Positions 20,644-33,058 of a stretch of DNA of 64,000 nucleotides are shown one piece after another; within the stretch, counting starts at the first letter, position 1, and each line of letters opens with the position of its first letter. Source of the DNA: Rachicladosporium sp. CCFEE 5018 (taxonomy: Eukaryota > Ascomycota > Dothideomycetes > Cladosporiales > Cladosporiaceae); NCBI GenBank assembly GCA_002077045.2, contig KZ111151.1, forward strand, positions 365,535-429,534. Reading direction: 5' to 3'. A program made the position numbers and the translations under genes. Below the pieces are notes generated by a model that searched no databases, was not told where the DNA came from, and worked only from the letters and a program-made list of their open reading frames with translations.

Positions 20644-21477
20644 ATGCCATCCCTCAATACCCGCGCCTCCTACCTTTCCCTAACGCCAGTCAATATCTCC
20701 CTCACAGCCGGCACGAATATTCCAACCCCGGACTCCCCACCGCCCTCACCGAACTACTTCCCCACAATCACACCCTACAAATCCCGGCCTCCAACAGCAG
20801 GCGGTGGACCTCTCTCCTCTCACCCCACAACGCCGGAAGACACCACCCCAGGCGCCTGGCCCCGAACCCCAGAAGCCGACACGAAGCCATCGCATGAGTC
20901 CACGACCAGGGTGGACAGTCTCAACCCGCCTAGATCGACGAACAGTAGAATTGCACCACAATCCAGCGCGAGTCCTCCACCACCGCGAGATATGGGTCCT
21001 CCCCCTCCCCGCGGACCCCGCAGACTATTCAGCCTCACATCTCTCCGCACATCCTTCAGCGCATCGCGGACCTCACTCCGCCCGTCAACGCCTGCCCAGC
21101 AACCCACATCCCTCAAACGACCCTCCTCACCAACTACAAGCTTCGCCCCCTCCACAACCCCGTCATACACATCCACTCTTCCAAACCAATCGCGGCCGCA
21201 ACGCACGAAATCCGGTAGCTGGTTCCGTCGTAAATCCGGTATGTTCGGGCTGAATGACGTAGCGGCATCAAGCAGCAGACTGGAGATCAGTGAGCCGCGA
21301 CCGCTGGGCAGTCTATCTGAAGACTTTCAACCCGGAAGGCCAGGGACGGGAGGGAGTAAGCGGGTGAAGAGTAGTCACGCCAGCGATGTACCAACACTGG
21401 ATGTTGGCTTTAGCAACGAGAATGGCTTGGGGAGCGGGGAACTGGGGTGGGATGAGGGGATGTTTGGACGGGGTTGA
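20644..21477 (+). CDS. Pro/Ser-rich disordered protein, 277 aa
   Basis: Starts at 20644 (AAAATGCC context, MPSLNTRASYLSLTPV); an in-frame non-ATG extension upstream is not used. The protein is dominated by Pro, Ser and Thr (PDSPPPSPNYFPTITPYKSR, PPPPRDMGPPPPRGPRR) with RRLFSLTSLRTSFSASRTSL in the middle and a short conserved-looking block SGSWFRRKSGMFGLNDVA. The tail is Gly/acid. No domain with known function. Possibly a signalling or scaffold protein phosphorylated at SP/RxxS sites. Confidence 0.65.
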   Translation: MPSLNTRASYLSLTPVNISLTAGTNIPTPDSPPPSPNYFPTITPYKSRPPTAGGGPLSSHPTTPEDTTPGAWPRTPEADTKPSHESTTRVDSLNPPRSTNSRIAPQSSASPPPPRDMGPPPPRGPRRLFSLTSLRTSFSASRTSLRPSTPAQQPTSLKRPSSPTTSFAPSTTPSYTSTLPNQSRPQRTKSGSWFRRKSGMFGLNDVAASSSRLEISEPRPLGSLSEDFQPGRPGTGGSKRVKSSHASDVPTLDVGFSNENGLGSGELGWDEGMFGRG

Positions 21478-22275
21478 TTGACTGATGAGGTCCGCCAGTG
21501 TATTTTTGAAGCTTCGCTGTTTCGAAGAGGGGGAAATGGGGTTACGATGATGTGTATGATGGACGAGGCGGAGCGTGGTCGACGACAGGGCTCCGGTCGC
21601 AAGGCGAGGCGCATCGCTGAAGATGCATGATGGGTTTTGCTCTGCACGGCGCTGAGAGCACCGTAGTGGCCCAGCACTGATTGCCGGCTTCGCCTGGGCA
21701 TTAATGATGATGGGATGGAGAAGCGGACGGCAGGGTATTTCTAGCAGCCGCACAGCGCAGGTGGGAACGCTGACGTTTGATAAAAGTAATGTCTGCAAAG
21801 TGTTGTACAGTCACGCATGTACTATCACCCGTCTCTCCCAAAGTGTGAATGATTTTGTGATACTGTACTGGCACGTGCTGCTCTAATATGATCACTCGGA
21901 ACTCGTGAGAAAGAACGGTGGTCTCAGTCGAACTTTGAATTCCTTTACAGCACACTATACTACAGCTCTGCTGCCGCGGACAAGCTGGCACAGTAGTCAT
22001 CCGCGTTTCAACCTTGTTGGGAAATGTGTACAGCCGTGCGCAACCACTTCCTAGGCCTGTCACCCTGTGCGGCGCTTTCTGATGCTCGTGCGTGCCCGGA
22101 TTGCAGACTGCAGCAGGCATGCCAGCCACAGAGACATTGCTCAGCTATATCTTACAGCGAGGCCGTCAAACCGGGGCCATGTATGCCAGCCAGCCTTCCG
22201 ACGCGTTTTCCTTCGCCGGTTATCGATCACGTTGATATCTTCTCAGCTCTCCAGCCAGCCAGCTTCGCGAGCCGC
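21478..22275. other. Intergenic between convergent genes
   Basis: About 800 bases between two convergent genes. Short open frames on both strands are not convincing. No repeat or RNA gene was seen. Confidence 0.4.
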
Positions 22276-23431
22276 TCACCCCCTATACCCACCTCCATAC
22301 CCTCTTCCGCCTCCATAGCCCCTGGGCCCACCGTACCCTCCTCCACGGTACCCGCCATATCCTCCACCGTTCTGATATGCCGGTCTCGGCCCACGGTAGT
22401 AGTCATCCCGTCCATACCCTCCTCCACCACCGCCTCCTCTGCCTCCAGTCGGGAACTCTCGGTCATTCGGCCAGCCGTTCTCAGGCCGCCGATCGCGGTC
22501 GTCTCGTCCGCGTCGTTGCTCACGCTCTCGGTCGGCGGCCTCCCGGGCTTCGCTCTGCTCGTTGTCAATCTCCATGCTGTCTTCCGCCGAAGCTTCTATG
22601 GGTGCTGCGGCGGCGGCTCTGGGTGCTGCGGCCACAGTGCCACCGTCTTTGAGGAAGACATGGAGGAGTCTGCCATCAGCCTGTACCATCCGTCAGTAAC
22701 GTTATGCTTGTCGTGATCCCGATCCCTCTACCACAAGGACTCTAATGCGTACCTTTTTATTGTTAAAAGTCTCCACCACCTTCCCTGCCCCATCCCTCTC
22801 CGCAAAACTCATCTCCACTATAACAGTAGGCGTCGCAGCTAGTAAGCGACAATACAGCATCTCCCCCACGCCCGGAACAGATTTCATCACGCTTTCTATG
22901 TCGGCTGCTGTCGTTCCTGGGGCGAAGTTGGAGGCGTGCACAATATAGGGTCCGCCGGCAGCGCCCTTGAATGATATGCTGGAGTTGGATTGAGGGAGGT
23001 TGTGCGTGGAGTGAGAGGGAGGGGCGGGGTCGGAAAATGTGAGATCGATAGGGGAGCGGGGAGGACGTTGGCGGGCTGCGGGAGGATTGCGAGGGGTTGT
23101 GCTTGACGGGCGTGGTATCGAGGCAGTGCGCTGACGGGTTGTAAGGTCAGACGTGTAATAAGGTAGAAAGGGCGAAAGGACAGGAGCCATACTTTCGTTA
23201 CTCCTACTCTGCTGGCCAGACTGCCTCCCAACGGCGCCTTTTTGCCATTCTGTTGTGCTGTCGGCGCACTTTGCCGTCTATTCTTGCCGAAGATCTCTTG
23301 CGCGAGTTGCTCGTTCTTGCGCTTTTGTCGGTCTAGGGCGCGTTAGTACGATGTTGGCGCGCCTGTGGAGGTCTCTTCGTACCAGCCTGGATCATCTCAT
23401 TGAAGGATGCGGCTGCCTTCTTTTGCGCCAT
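22276..23431 (-). CDS. RRM RNA-binding protein with RGG-type tail (Yra1/Mlo3-like architecture)
   Basis: Four exons, 23431..23383, 23332..23193, 23130..22753 and 22680..22276, give 323 aa, all junctions in frame. Introns are 50-72 nt with GTACGA, GTATGG and GTACGC donors. The N-terminus (MAQKKAAASFNEMIQADRQK) is basic-helical. The RRM spans roughly residues 135-215: GPYIVHASNF is RNP2-like, with VIVEMSFAERDGAG and LLHVFLKDG completing the fold across an intron. The C-terminus is acidic, then Arg/Asp, then a Gly-rich RGG/YGG tail (RGGGYGGPRGYGGGRGYGGG). This layout is that of mRNA-export adaptors or other nuclear RNPs. The RRM call is firm; the precise orthologue is not. Confidence 0.8.
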
Positions 23432-24086
23432 GGCGAGAAGATATGCGCGTAGAGGGGGTGCTGGGTCAGTAAGGATGCAAATGAGATTTTCCGAACACTG
23501 TCACGTGGAGGAATTCGGACGAGATGGCACGGGATGGAGGATATGCGTGGAAATGCACAGCTTGATGTTTCCCTTTCTAAAGCTCATGTGCTTGTCTTCT
23601 ACGGTAAGTTGAGCTCGCACGGATCGGCGCGTCGGACCCCTGCTCCGCCGACCAAACACCACCCCCTCTGTGCCTACAACGAGCATGCTGACCCGGTAGC
23701 TCAGCAGCAAAAGGCATCTCACCAGTGCGTGCGGATGAAGATGCCGGGAGCAGGATATCAGTGCAATTGAGTGTTTGCGAATATCCCGTAGCGTGGAGAT
23801 TTCCCTGGACCTCGAGAGCTCTTGGTGTGCTCACGTGTGTTCGCTCCCATCTCGCGACTCCACTCCAATAATTAATCCTCAAGGCTCACATCCTCTCGTT
23901 GAGATATCTCACTGTCGCTTGCGTCGCACATCAAATACTCATCGTTGAGAATTGACGTGCGCATCACATTGACTCGTTAGGCAATCGCCGCTGCTCACGG
24001 TCCATGCGCCGTGCATCGGAAAGCTTCTGCATCAGTGAAGATCAGCTCAGTGACCTTGTACCACATCGCACAGCGCCACCACCGCA
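23432..24086. promoter_or_regulatory. Divergent promoter of the RRM gene and NIC96
   Basis: A 655-base region between divergent starts. No specific element was identified. Confidence 0.4.
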
Positions 24087-27000
24087 ATGTCGAGCCTCTT
24101 CGGCGGTGGCGGTACCAGTGTGCCAGCGGAAGGCAGCAGTCTCTTCGGCGCAGCGCCCGCGACATCTGCCAACACGACTACCGACAATGGCTTGTTCAGT
24201 CGCATCACCCCTGCATCGACCTCCGCAGCACCCACAAGCAGTCTCTTCGGCGCCGCGCCAGCAACTACCAGCAATGCGGCGCCTTCTGGTGGACTGTTTG
24301 GCGCAAAGCCAGCTCAGCCCGCAGCTTCTGGAAGCAGCTTGTTTGGCAATATAGGCGGCACCCCTGCTACTTCTGCGCCGAGCGGAGGTGGTTTGTTCAG
24401 CAATCTTGGAGGTGCGGCACAGCCTGCTGCACCGGCTGGAGGAAGCAGTATGTTTGGAGGAGCTGCCGCAGCGAAGCCTGCTGGAGGAAGTTTGTTTGGG
24501 GGAAATACGGCACAGCCTGCGCAGAGCAGTTTGTTCGGTGGTGGACAAGCAGCGACGGCAGCACCAACTACTTCGAGCTTGTTTGGACAGTCGACTGGTG
24601 GACAGCAGCAGCAGCAAAATGGACAGCAAGGTGGCAGTCTGTTTGGACAGCAGAACAGTCAGAGCCAGCTGCAGCAGTCAGTGGCACCGCAAGCACCTGT
24701 CGCGAACCCGTCATACTTCGACCAACTACTGGAACGGAGCAAGAAGAGGCAGACCGAGGACTATGTCACTCCATTGGGCGAATTGCCAGCGCTTGAGCTT
24801 GGACTTGCAGACATCTCGCGCAAGGTCAGGAACTTGGGTCAAGGTGGTCCTTCGGCTGGGATTGCACGAGGTGGAGACGCAAGGGCTCAGTACTTGCTAG
24901 CTGCTTCAGGAGTGAACACTGGGCAAGCGCTCAGAGACCTCGAGAAGCTTGCGAACGGGCCAAACGGCCTGTCGGACCAAGTAGCGGACGCTGTGACGGA
25001 TGTCAAGCTCGACCTATCGCGCAAGCACTTCAACGACTTCCAAACGCTCGTTGACAGCCGCGTGAAGAGAGCGCAAGACGATTTCAACAAGATGATCGAC
25101 GAGCAACTCCACGATGTAGACTGGGCTGCGCAGACACAACGCATCTACGAGCACTTCGGGCTGCGTAAACCTCAAGAGATAGAAGATGGAGGTCGCAGCA
25201 CTTTTGCGCCTGGAGAGACTGGCGGCTTTGGGCGGTCGGGTCGAAGGAGCAGGTTCGGCGCAACTACTACGAATGGCAAATCATTTGGCGTTCCTGGGCT
25301 TGCGAAGTCTGTCATTGGTACACCTGGACCAAGCGGAATGCGTGGAAGTCAATTTGGTGGTGTCAATGGCAATGACGGCACACGACTGGCGCCCGAAGAC
25401 CGCGTGCAGCGTCTGAAGCAGGAAAAGTACTCGGCGCGCGTCAAGGATCTCAACGTCGCAAGACTTGCGAGCAAAGCGTTCCCCACCCTGGACAGATTCC
25501 GTTCTGTTGAGGCAGAGCCGACTGGCGAGGATAATTCAATGCTGGTGCATGCCTACGGTGCTCTCCAGACGATCGTTGGGGAGGATGCATCGAAGGAGGC
25601 GCTGTCAGAAGCCGGCGCACTGAAGCCTAGGCAGTATGCTGCCGATTACCTCTCCGAGACGGCTACCAGCAAAGGTGCAGTGGCTATGCGCAAGAGGATT
25701 CTTGATGGCTCGAGAGCTTTCCTCGAGGAACTCTACCTCGGCCAAGCGCAAGGTACTGTAAGTAGAAACCCGCGCGAGGCCAACGTTGGTGGTGTGCCTA
25801 CGAACATTGCAACTATCAAGGGCTACAGTCGCTTCAAAGCCTCGCGCAAAGAGTTGGGCGTTGATATGGAGGTGCTGCAGCAAGTCGGCGAGGACTACTG
25901 CTGGGTGCTGATCTACTATCTCGTCCGCTGTGGTCTCTTCGACGATGCGCTCGCATACGTGGAACAGAACCAGGCAGCGTTCAGAAACATCGACAGACGC
26001 TTCATCGGCTACCTCCGGGCCTACGTGCAGAGTCCCGATCACCGGCTGCCACCTCAGCAACAGACTGATATCAACAATGACTACACTCAACGTGCCAAGC
26101 TTGCGCCCGAAGACAGCATCGACCCGTATCGCATGGCCTGCTATAAGGTTATTGGCCGCTGCGACCTCTCGCGGCGCAGCTTGGAGAAAATCAGTGGCGA
26201 CATGCTGGACTGGATGTGGCTGCAATTTAGTCTCGCTCGGGAGTACAGTCGGGTTGACGAGTACTCGCACGAAGCATTCGGGCTCGATGAGCTTCGCCTC
26301 TCATTCAAGGACATTGGGGAGCGCTACTTTACGGGCAACAATGATGTGCCGAATGCGCCAACGACGTGGTTCTTCATGCAAATCATCGCTGGGTCGTTCG
26401 AGCAGGCTGTGGCGCATTTGCAGAACATCAATCATATCTCGGCAGCGCACTTTGCGATTGCGCTGGACTACTACGGGCTATTGAGAGTGAGCGACGTGAG
26501 TGATGGGGAGCAGTTGTTGACCATGACGACACGCCAGCAGCCACAGATAGCGTTCGCGAGCATGATCGGACTGTACACTCGTGATTTCAGAACCGCGGAC
26601 TCGACGGCTGCAGTAGATTACATCGCTCTGATCTGTCTGAACGCTGACCTTGATGGCGATCTCGGCAAAGCGCAGCGCGAGCTCTGCCACCAAGCACTCA
26701 CTGAGCTCGTCCTCGAGACCCGCGACTTCGCCTCCCTACTCGGCGACATCCGCACTGATGGCCAGCGCATACCCGGCTCCATCGAGTCTCGCCTTAGCTT
26801 GATCGGCCTCGACAGCGAAGAAGACTTTATGCGCCACATCACTCTTGTCGCAGCTCGCACAGCTGAAGACCAGACCCGCACGACTGATGCAGCGCTCCTC
26901 TTCCACCTGGCCCAAGACTATGATAAAGTCATGCAAATTGTCAACCAAGCCGTTTCCCTCGCCCTGACCACCGAGCTGGGCGAGCAACCGCAGAAATTGA

Positions 27001-27627
27001 CACCCTTGCGTCCCCGCCAGCAGGACGACGACCAACAAGCCGCCCAAGGCAGTCTGAGTCTTACTGCCGTCGACGACCCCGTGCAGCTAGCCGCAAACTT
27101 CCGAAACCTCTACTTCAGTAACCACCAATACTCCAGCAAGCTCAGCGTCATCACGCGGGATTCCTGTAACGTCCTGCTCCTGCTAGCAGACGCCCGCAAC
27201 GCTCTAGAACAAGGCCAATGGGCCAACGCGATCGATGTCCGTCCAAGTCCCCTCCACTTTATCCCCAATTGTCCATACAGCCCACTAACAATCCCTCTTA
27301 TAGTATATCCGCACCTCCGACATCCTCCCCCTCTCCACCAACAGCAACACAACCGCAATTCGCGCCAAGGCCACATCGTTCAATCGATCGCCTGTTGTGC
27401 TAGCTAATACAATCGGGCACGCAATGATCTGGGCTATGATAGGTATCGCCAACCAGGTCGCGCATTTGAGAGCTATGGATATGAGAACGGAGGGTAACGG
27501 GAGGCTGGTGGATGAGTTCAGGGGTATGGCGGGGGATGTGATGACGTTTGCTGGGTTGATTAGGTGGAAATTGCCAGGGCGGGTGTGGGAGGTGCTTGGG
27601 GAGGCGGGGCGGAGCGTGGGGTTGTGA
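24087..27627 (+). CDS. NIC96: Nucleoporin NIC96 (Nup93 family) with N-terminal FG repeats
   Basis: Exons 24087..27236 and 27304..27627 encode 1157 aa. The 67-nt intron has a weaker GTCCGT donor, a CACTAACA branch and a TTATAG acceptor, and joins NAID to YIRTSDILPL in frame. Residues 1-210 hold about a dozen SLFG/GLFG/SMFG repeats in an Ala/Thr/Gly/Gln-rich sequence. A heptad region follows (NPSYFDQLLERSKKRQ), then the all-helical NIC96/Nup93 domain from about residue 230 to the end (KEYLGVDMEV-like ELGVDMEVLQQVGEDYCWVL, CYKVIGRCDLSRRS). It is a scaffold of the inner ring of the nuclear pore, tethering the Nsp1 complex. The 5' part has no intron. Confidence 0.93.
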
Positions 27628-27719
27628 AAAGGGGAATGGGTTGGAGGGTTTGCAAGAGTTGTGTAGACGGGGAAGAGGAAGTGTTGTGCGCGCTGAGGCA
27701 GAGTTGATACTTCGTCTAT

Positions 27720-29050
27720 CTACCACTCACCATCCCCCACGGGTCCCGGCGGCCCTCTATCCCTGCTTCTTCGTTTCCGCACGCTGCCTCCAGGCCGCGT
27801 GTTGCTACTCTCCAGACTCGTGCCAATACCCGAGTCCAGGAACAGATCTGCATCCTCATCCTCGTCATCAGCCTCCACGCCAACAGGCAGAGCATCCCGC
27901 AAGTCTTGCGCTGAGATCTCCTCCTCTGCTTCGATCTTCACGACGCCAGGGCCCTCGTCCTTCACAGCGCGGTAGCGTAGTGGAGCTTGACTGGACAGAG
28001 TGGGGAATTGGCGCTCAGTGTCAGACATGCCTACTACCTTGTCGTCGTCGTCTTGCTCGTACTTGACTCGCCCTGTTCGCTCGGGCTTCTCATCTGATGT
28101 TGTGCCACTGCTTCCACCGAGTTTCGAAGCAATGAGCAGCCACACTATCCCAGCTACCACTACCTCTACGCCCCAGAACGCGGAGATGAAGATGAACGCT
28201 GATAGGATTCGGTGGTTGTACATTAGCCATCGCAGTCCCCGGAAGCGTGCTCGGAATTTGACGAGGACGGAGTAGATCTCTAGTCTCCGGGGGCTCTGCA
28301 GCTCGAGCCGGAGGGTAGAGGGCAGATTCGTGGAGCCCTTAGGGAAGCTCACCTGATCGAAGATCGGGAGGACGAGGGTCTCAGCTTCGCTCTGCTGCGT
28401 TGAGACGAGTGATCGTGGCAGGCTTGCTAGACGGTGGACTAGCTCCGTGGGCGAGGAGCGGTAGGTCATGATCGCTGGTCTTCGACTTCGGGCGAGTACC
28501 TCAGAGTCGCCAGATTTTCGCGTCGGAAATGCGAGCAGCGAGACATCTAGCATCCAGTTTCCTGCCTCCCTGTTGCCTTGTGTACGCGGCAGTGTGACCT
28601 CGACCACAACATCGTAGCCCTGTTGACTGGCCACCTCTTCACGCAAGTCGACCTCAGCCCATGGATGCGTGACTGTTGCCTTGAATAGCTTATCCCCACC
28701 TCCTCTTTCTCCCCCAGTGCCAGGAAAGGCACTGTGTACATCATCGAATTGCAGCCATGCTTCCCTCTCAAAGCCGAGTGCGGGTACGTAGTTCCAGTAA
28801 AATGTCGCGTATGCCGTACAAGCGGCCGCGAACAGCACAAGAGCAGTGCTCAGTAGCAGGAAGGTCTTCAGATATGTGCGCAGGGCAGGGCGGGAGACGA
28901 AGGGTCGGATCGGGGTCAAGGCCAGGTCCTGTCGACGCGTTAGATAAATGTGAGGTAGACTTAGGAGATTGAACGGGGCAGTACGATTGTGGAGGCAATG
29001 AGACCTTGTTCGTCATCGTCTGTCTCGCCTTTCGGACGTGCAAGAGCCAT
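27720..29050 (-). CDS. SEI1: Seipin (lipid-droplet biogenesis protein)
   Basis: Exons 29050..28985 and 28928..27720 encode 424 aa. The 56-nt intron has a GTACTG donor, an ATCTAACG branch and a GACAG acceptor; splicing gives the N-terminus MALARPKGETDDDEQGLIAS joined to DLALTPIRPF. Two membrane helices are visible (TFLLLSTALVLFAAACTAYA and AFIFISAFWGVEVVVAGIVW). Between them is the seipin luminal domain with YVPALGFEREAWLQF, LDVSLLAFPT, RSRRPAIMTYRSS and LEIYSVLVKFRARFRGLRW. The cytosolic tail is acidic and variable. Seipin forms ER rings that organise lipid-droplet formation. The gene converges with NIC96. Confidence 0.9.
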
Positions 29051-31803
29051 GATGAGCTTTTAGACGCATGAGACGGCCAACAAGCGTGCTATGTTAGACA
29101 TTACGGTGTGGTAGTGGACTTCACATGTCAGACTTGCTGCGCGTCTGAACGCGACAGTATCGGTTCGTTGATATCTTCCACGGCGCATTTGAGATGACTG
29201 AGATCAAGCGGTTCTTCACGACCATCAAATGGACCGAATGATCGCTTTGATCTTTGCGTCTTGCCTGCCAGACAGCATGGTTGTATGCATCGGTCATTGC
29301 TACTGTTCGTGTGTGGAGGTCATTCGGAGGTCAAGGGTCAGGGTTACGCAACCCCAACCACAACTTGAGGTTAGCCGCTTTGCGACGGCGATGCCTTTGC
29401 GTCAACATGTACTGTACTATGTAGACGTCTGCTTGGCGGGGTTGTATTATGATGTATGTGAGTATATAGGTGCTCAGTTTAATGCCGATGCGTCAACATT
29501 GAGGTGTGCTAGAAGCATCTCGAATAAGTCCCAAGTGCACAAGAAGTCGACGATTGCTACTGTCAACACCATGTGCGCAGATCTTCTTCTGCAGAACATG
29601 ATCCCAAATGCTGTCATCGCTCGAGAAATAGTGTGGCGAGGAGCTCTTGAGTTGTAAATGTCTACACAAGGATGGTGATCAACTCAATGAAACTCGATCA
29701 TGGTGTCTAACCCGTCAAGCGGAAGATCTCTGCTCGTCGAAGTGTCATGCGCCTCTGGCACGTTCATGTAACAGGAGGGTCTGACCATCCCATTCAGCAT
29801 GCTAACTGTGCTCCGCAGCGTGGTCGCTGTGTCCTCGTGATCCCATGCCTTGGGAGAGTGCTCACTGGTGCTACCCGAACGCATGCGCTCGAGTGTCACG
29901 AGGCGCTGCACCGGCCCTCGAGCTTCACTGATCCTGAGATCGCAACACACACGATGATAGGCGCCTTGCGTTGATACACGAGCAGCGTGTGATGGGAACG
30001 AAGCATCTATGCTCATCTAACGGATCGAGGGAGAGATCAGCATGATCATGCAACGTACAAGGATGCCCGGGACCTTCTTGCGCATAGAGTTGTCAGAGAG
30101 GGTAGTGCGCGTGCCGAAGACCAAAGGGCTTGTGGAGTATCCGACAACTTATCGTCCTGAGGGTTCGCCGTGAGCCGAGATGGCCGAGGAGGCGATGAAG
30201 TCGAGAAATGCAAGATGCTAGAGGAACGTCGTAGACAGACATGTAAGGGAAAGTATTCACCGACCTACCCATAGAGTCTATTGTGACCACGTCAAGGAAG
30301 AAAATGGTATCCTAACTCGCAACGTATGGTGATTGACCATAGTGCTCTACGTCTTACCTATTCTGCGTGGCTCACCCGTCACAATGCTACTCTGACGCAG
30401 GAGAGAAGCGAAAGAGACTGGCCATATTGTTCGCCTAGTAGCAGAATGCTCCCCTGCGAAATGTGCTGAATCGCCCATCGCTATTGTGGTCTTGACGGTG
30501 AATGGAGACGGCCCCAAGTTTAGGACGCAAAGCCGTTCAACGGCTACTTCCTATTTGGGACGAGCTGCTATGCTGATTGGACTCGGTTGCTGCCGAAACG
30601 GTCGCAACGGTCGCACGCGAGGACGTGTGCTTAAATCGACGACGAGGAGAGATGCCGACCTCACCTCACTGCTGGAATTCACATCATCCATTGTCGTTCA
30701 ATTCTGCATCCTTCGAAGGTCGAATTTCATCGCTTCTTACAATAAATGCAACACCTTCAAGTTGCTATTGAGGCTTTGCGCGATAGCTTGACATCTCCCG
30801 ATGCAGAACAGGACGAGGCTGGATCTCCATTTTCGCCATGTGTCCTAGGCACGGCGGCGACGCTGATCAAGAGGAGATTACAGGTCAACGCAGGCGTCGT
30901 TGAGGGCTTGTGAGAGGTCAGAAATTTGACTTTATCCGTCGCGTATAGCTAGCCCTTGAGCATGCCGCAGCACGTTAGCTGTGTCAACAGTACGGTCGAG
31001 CGCTCGGGGCTTAAGCACTGTACCTGCATCGCTAGGGAACCATCCAGACTTTCGTTGATATGCGAAATGGACCTTTTCATCTCCCGGTGACTGGAACAGT
31101 CCTGCGCGTCTACACGCGCGTACAGATTCGCTAATCTGACACGCAGCCCTCGTGAGAGTTGGGACTGTTCGGTAGTTGTCTCCTCGACCTTGCTGTCTCT
31201 CACCAGCTCTCTGATAGAGAGAAGGACTGCCGCAGCCAAGTCTGTGTCAGTGTTACCTAAGATCCGAACATTCGGAGAAGCGAAGGTAGTATTGGACATT
31301 GTCCTGCATACGACTGCGAATGCTTTGCTCAGATGCTTCCAAACAGCGCAAAGGCGCGCATCTCGAAGTGCAGCATCTGTCCGTATATCCAAAGCGCCTA
31401 TGACCACGAGTCGCGCTCGTCTCGTCGCATATTGAGGCCTCGACGAAGCCGGGCTTCAATGTCCCATGCTTTCACATGCCTTGCGCAAATTCCCTTTCGA
31501 CTGGCTGGGAGACCTCCGATCCTCGTCACGCGTCGCCAAACAATGGTACTCGATCTCAACCATCATTGCACCCGCAGCGGTGTGGTCTGATTCTCCACTC
31601 TAAACTCGACGATGCCCCGCGTTCGCAATGATATATACGGCTTTGTTTCTCTTCCTCTTCCTCTTCTCTTTCTTTCTTCCTCATACGAACACGCTCAAGT
31701 CAATACTCATATCCATTCAAGCGATCTACTAAAATACACCTCCAAACCTCACCCAAGCATCGCACTTAACACTCAACGCCGTAAGACCACCGCTGCAATC
31801 AAG
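29051..31803. other. Gene-poor 2.75 kb with weak open frames
   Basis: No gene with recognisable domains. The best candidate is on the minus strand at 31407..30949, about 150 codons, with helical segments (AAVLLSIRELVRDSKVEETT) and a possible donor CAG|GTACAG at its end. Another minus frame (30016..29684) has weaker character. Either could be an exon of a species-specific gene. The right part (from about 31,440) belongs to the ~1.1 kb duplication described below. Confidence 0.35.
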
Positions 31804-32013
31804 ATGGCTTGCTGTCTCAAACGCATGTGGCGAAAGATCAAGAAGGTGTGCCGCCGCGGCAGAGAGCATCGTCTTGACGTTGCTTGCGCCAGATTTCAGC
31901 TACAGACGATGCATGAGTCCTTCCTTGATGAAGACTATGCTGACGCGCAGGAGCTCGAATATCTGCGTCGCAATTTGCCTGCGCATTGGCCCCGGACTGG
32001 TCGCGGAGTGTGA
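31804..32013 (+). CDS. Small basic protein, 69 aa, tandem copy 1
   Basis: Starts at ATG 31804 in AAGATGGCTT after a long pyrimidine-rich leader. The N-terminus MACCLKRMWRKIKKVCRRGR is strongly basic and amphipathic; the rest is charged and helical. A paralogue lies 1.05 kb downstream (MACLLVHMWHKMLKDRRARK). The shared MAC-L--MW-K--K start, similar length and similar flanks support both. No signal peptide or known domain. Confidence 0.5.
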   Translation: MACCLKRMWRKIKKVCRRGREHRLDVACARFQLQTMHESFLDEDYADAQELEYLRRNLPAHWPRTGRGV

Positions 32014-32034
32014 CCACTCAGCGTGTTCAATCTG

Positions 32035-32106
32035 ATTCCTTGTTGCGTTCTTGTCGCGTTCTGTGCTGCGTTGATTGCTGCGTTCTGTGCTGCGTTCTTC
32101 TTCGCG
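32035..32106. repeat. Short minisatellite based on GCTGCGTTCTGT
   Basis: TGCGTTC-type units repeat about six times (GTTGCGTTCTT, GTCGCGTTCTGT, GCTGCGTTGATT, GCTGCGTTCTGT, GCTGCGTTCTTC). It lies just after the first small gene. Confidence 0.5.
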
Positions 32107-32854
32107 TCCCTGCCTCGCTGGCGTGAGCGGGTGGGGGGCATGCCGTGGTACTAAGCGGAGTCCGTCAGATTCGTAGCACTATGTTGCTGCGCTGGGTTCT
32201 GCTGGGCCACGGGTGTCCATCGTACATCTTGCCTTCGGGCGTGATGGCGGAGGACATCGCTCTGTACACAATCACCGATCACCGACATATTGCTACGGGA
32301 GAAGTAGCTCTACACACATTGATGGGCCGCTTGCACACGTTAACGTCATGGAAAGTGCGACATTTCGCAGTCTGCACTGTACTATCTCCAGCCGAGCGCG
32401 CGCGTATCTACAGGTCGCTACAACACGTTACGCTGGACTCGTCGCACGCTCTTGCACTGATAGCCAGCGAGATCGGCGCGCTTTACTGCCCTACTTTCGC
32501 CGGCAATCGTTATCCCGTGCTGTGTGTAATCGTCTATGGACTGGCTACAAAGTCCTTCGGTGGTTGCCGATATCACATGCTCTGCGTAAGATGCATTGGA
32601 CTGGCTGTGAGGCTCTCGATCCTCGATATGCGCCCATGGACAATGGTACGCTATGGGTGACTCCACTCTTACTGTCGCGATCTGGGCTTATAACGATTCT
32701 TGTTCTTGCTCTCCTCCCTCCCTCTTTCTTCCGCCTCTACAGTCCAGCACTCAGATCTCATCAGTCCATTGAAAGCTATCGCATCACTCCAACCTCATTC
32801 AAGAAGACTCACGAGCACACCAACACACCTCGACGTCCCACCCCTCACACCACG

Positions 32855-33058
32855 ATGGCTTGCCTTCTGGTGCACATGTGGCACAAGATGTTGAAGGACC
32901 GTCGCGCTCGCAAGAGTCGACGGGATGAAGAGAAGTACGAGGCGCTCCGCTCGTCTCTGATCCGCGAATCTCTGGCCGCCAGGGATGTGCGTCTCGAGTC
33001 AGAGACGAGGCAGGCGTATCTCGCCGAGCACTCTCTTCATCCTCCTTATCAGTTTTGA
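32855..33058 (+). CDS. Small basic protein, 67 aa, tandem copy 2
   Basis: Starts at ATG 32855 (CACGATGGCTT). Sequence after the shared N-terminus has diverged (DEEKYEALRSSLIRESLAAR) but keeps the same alternation of basic and acidic residues. An upstream open frame extends the reading frame, but the alignment with the first copy supports this start. The leader is again pyrimidine rich. Function unknown. Confidence 0.5.
   Translation: MACLLVHMWHKMLKDRRARKSRRDEEKYEALRSSLIRESLAARDVRLESETRQAYLAEHSLHPPYQF

Noticed and set aside
23683..23720. tRNA-like CCGGTAGCTCAGCAGC
   Set aside because: Resembles an A box, but no B box or cloverleaf follows at tRNA distance.
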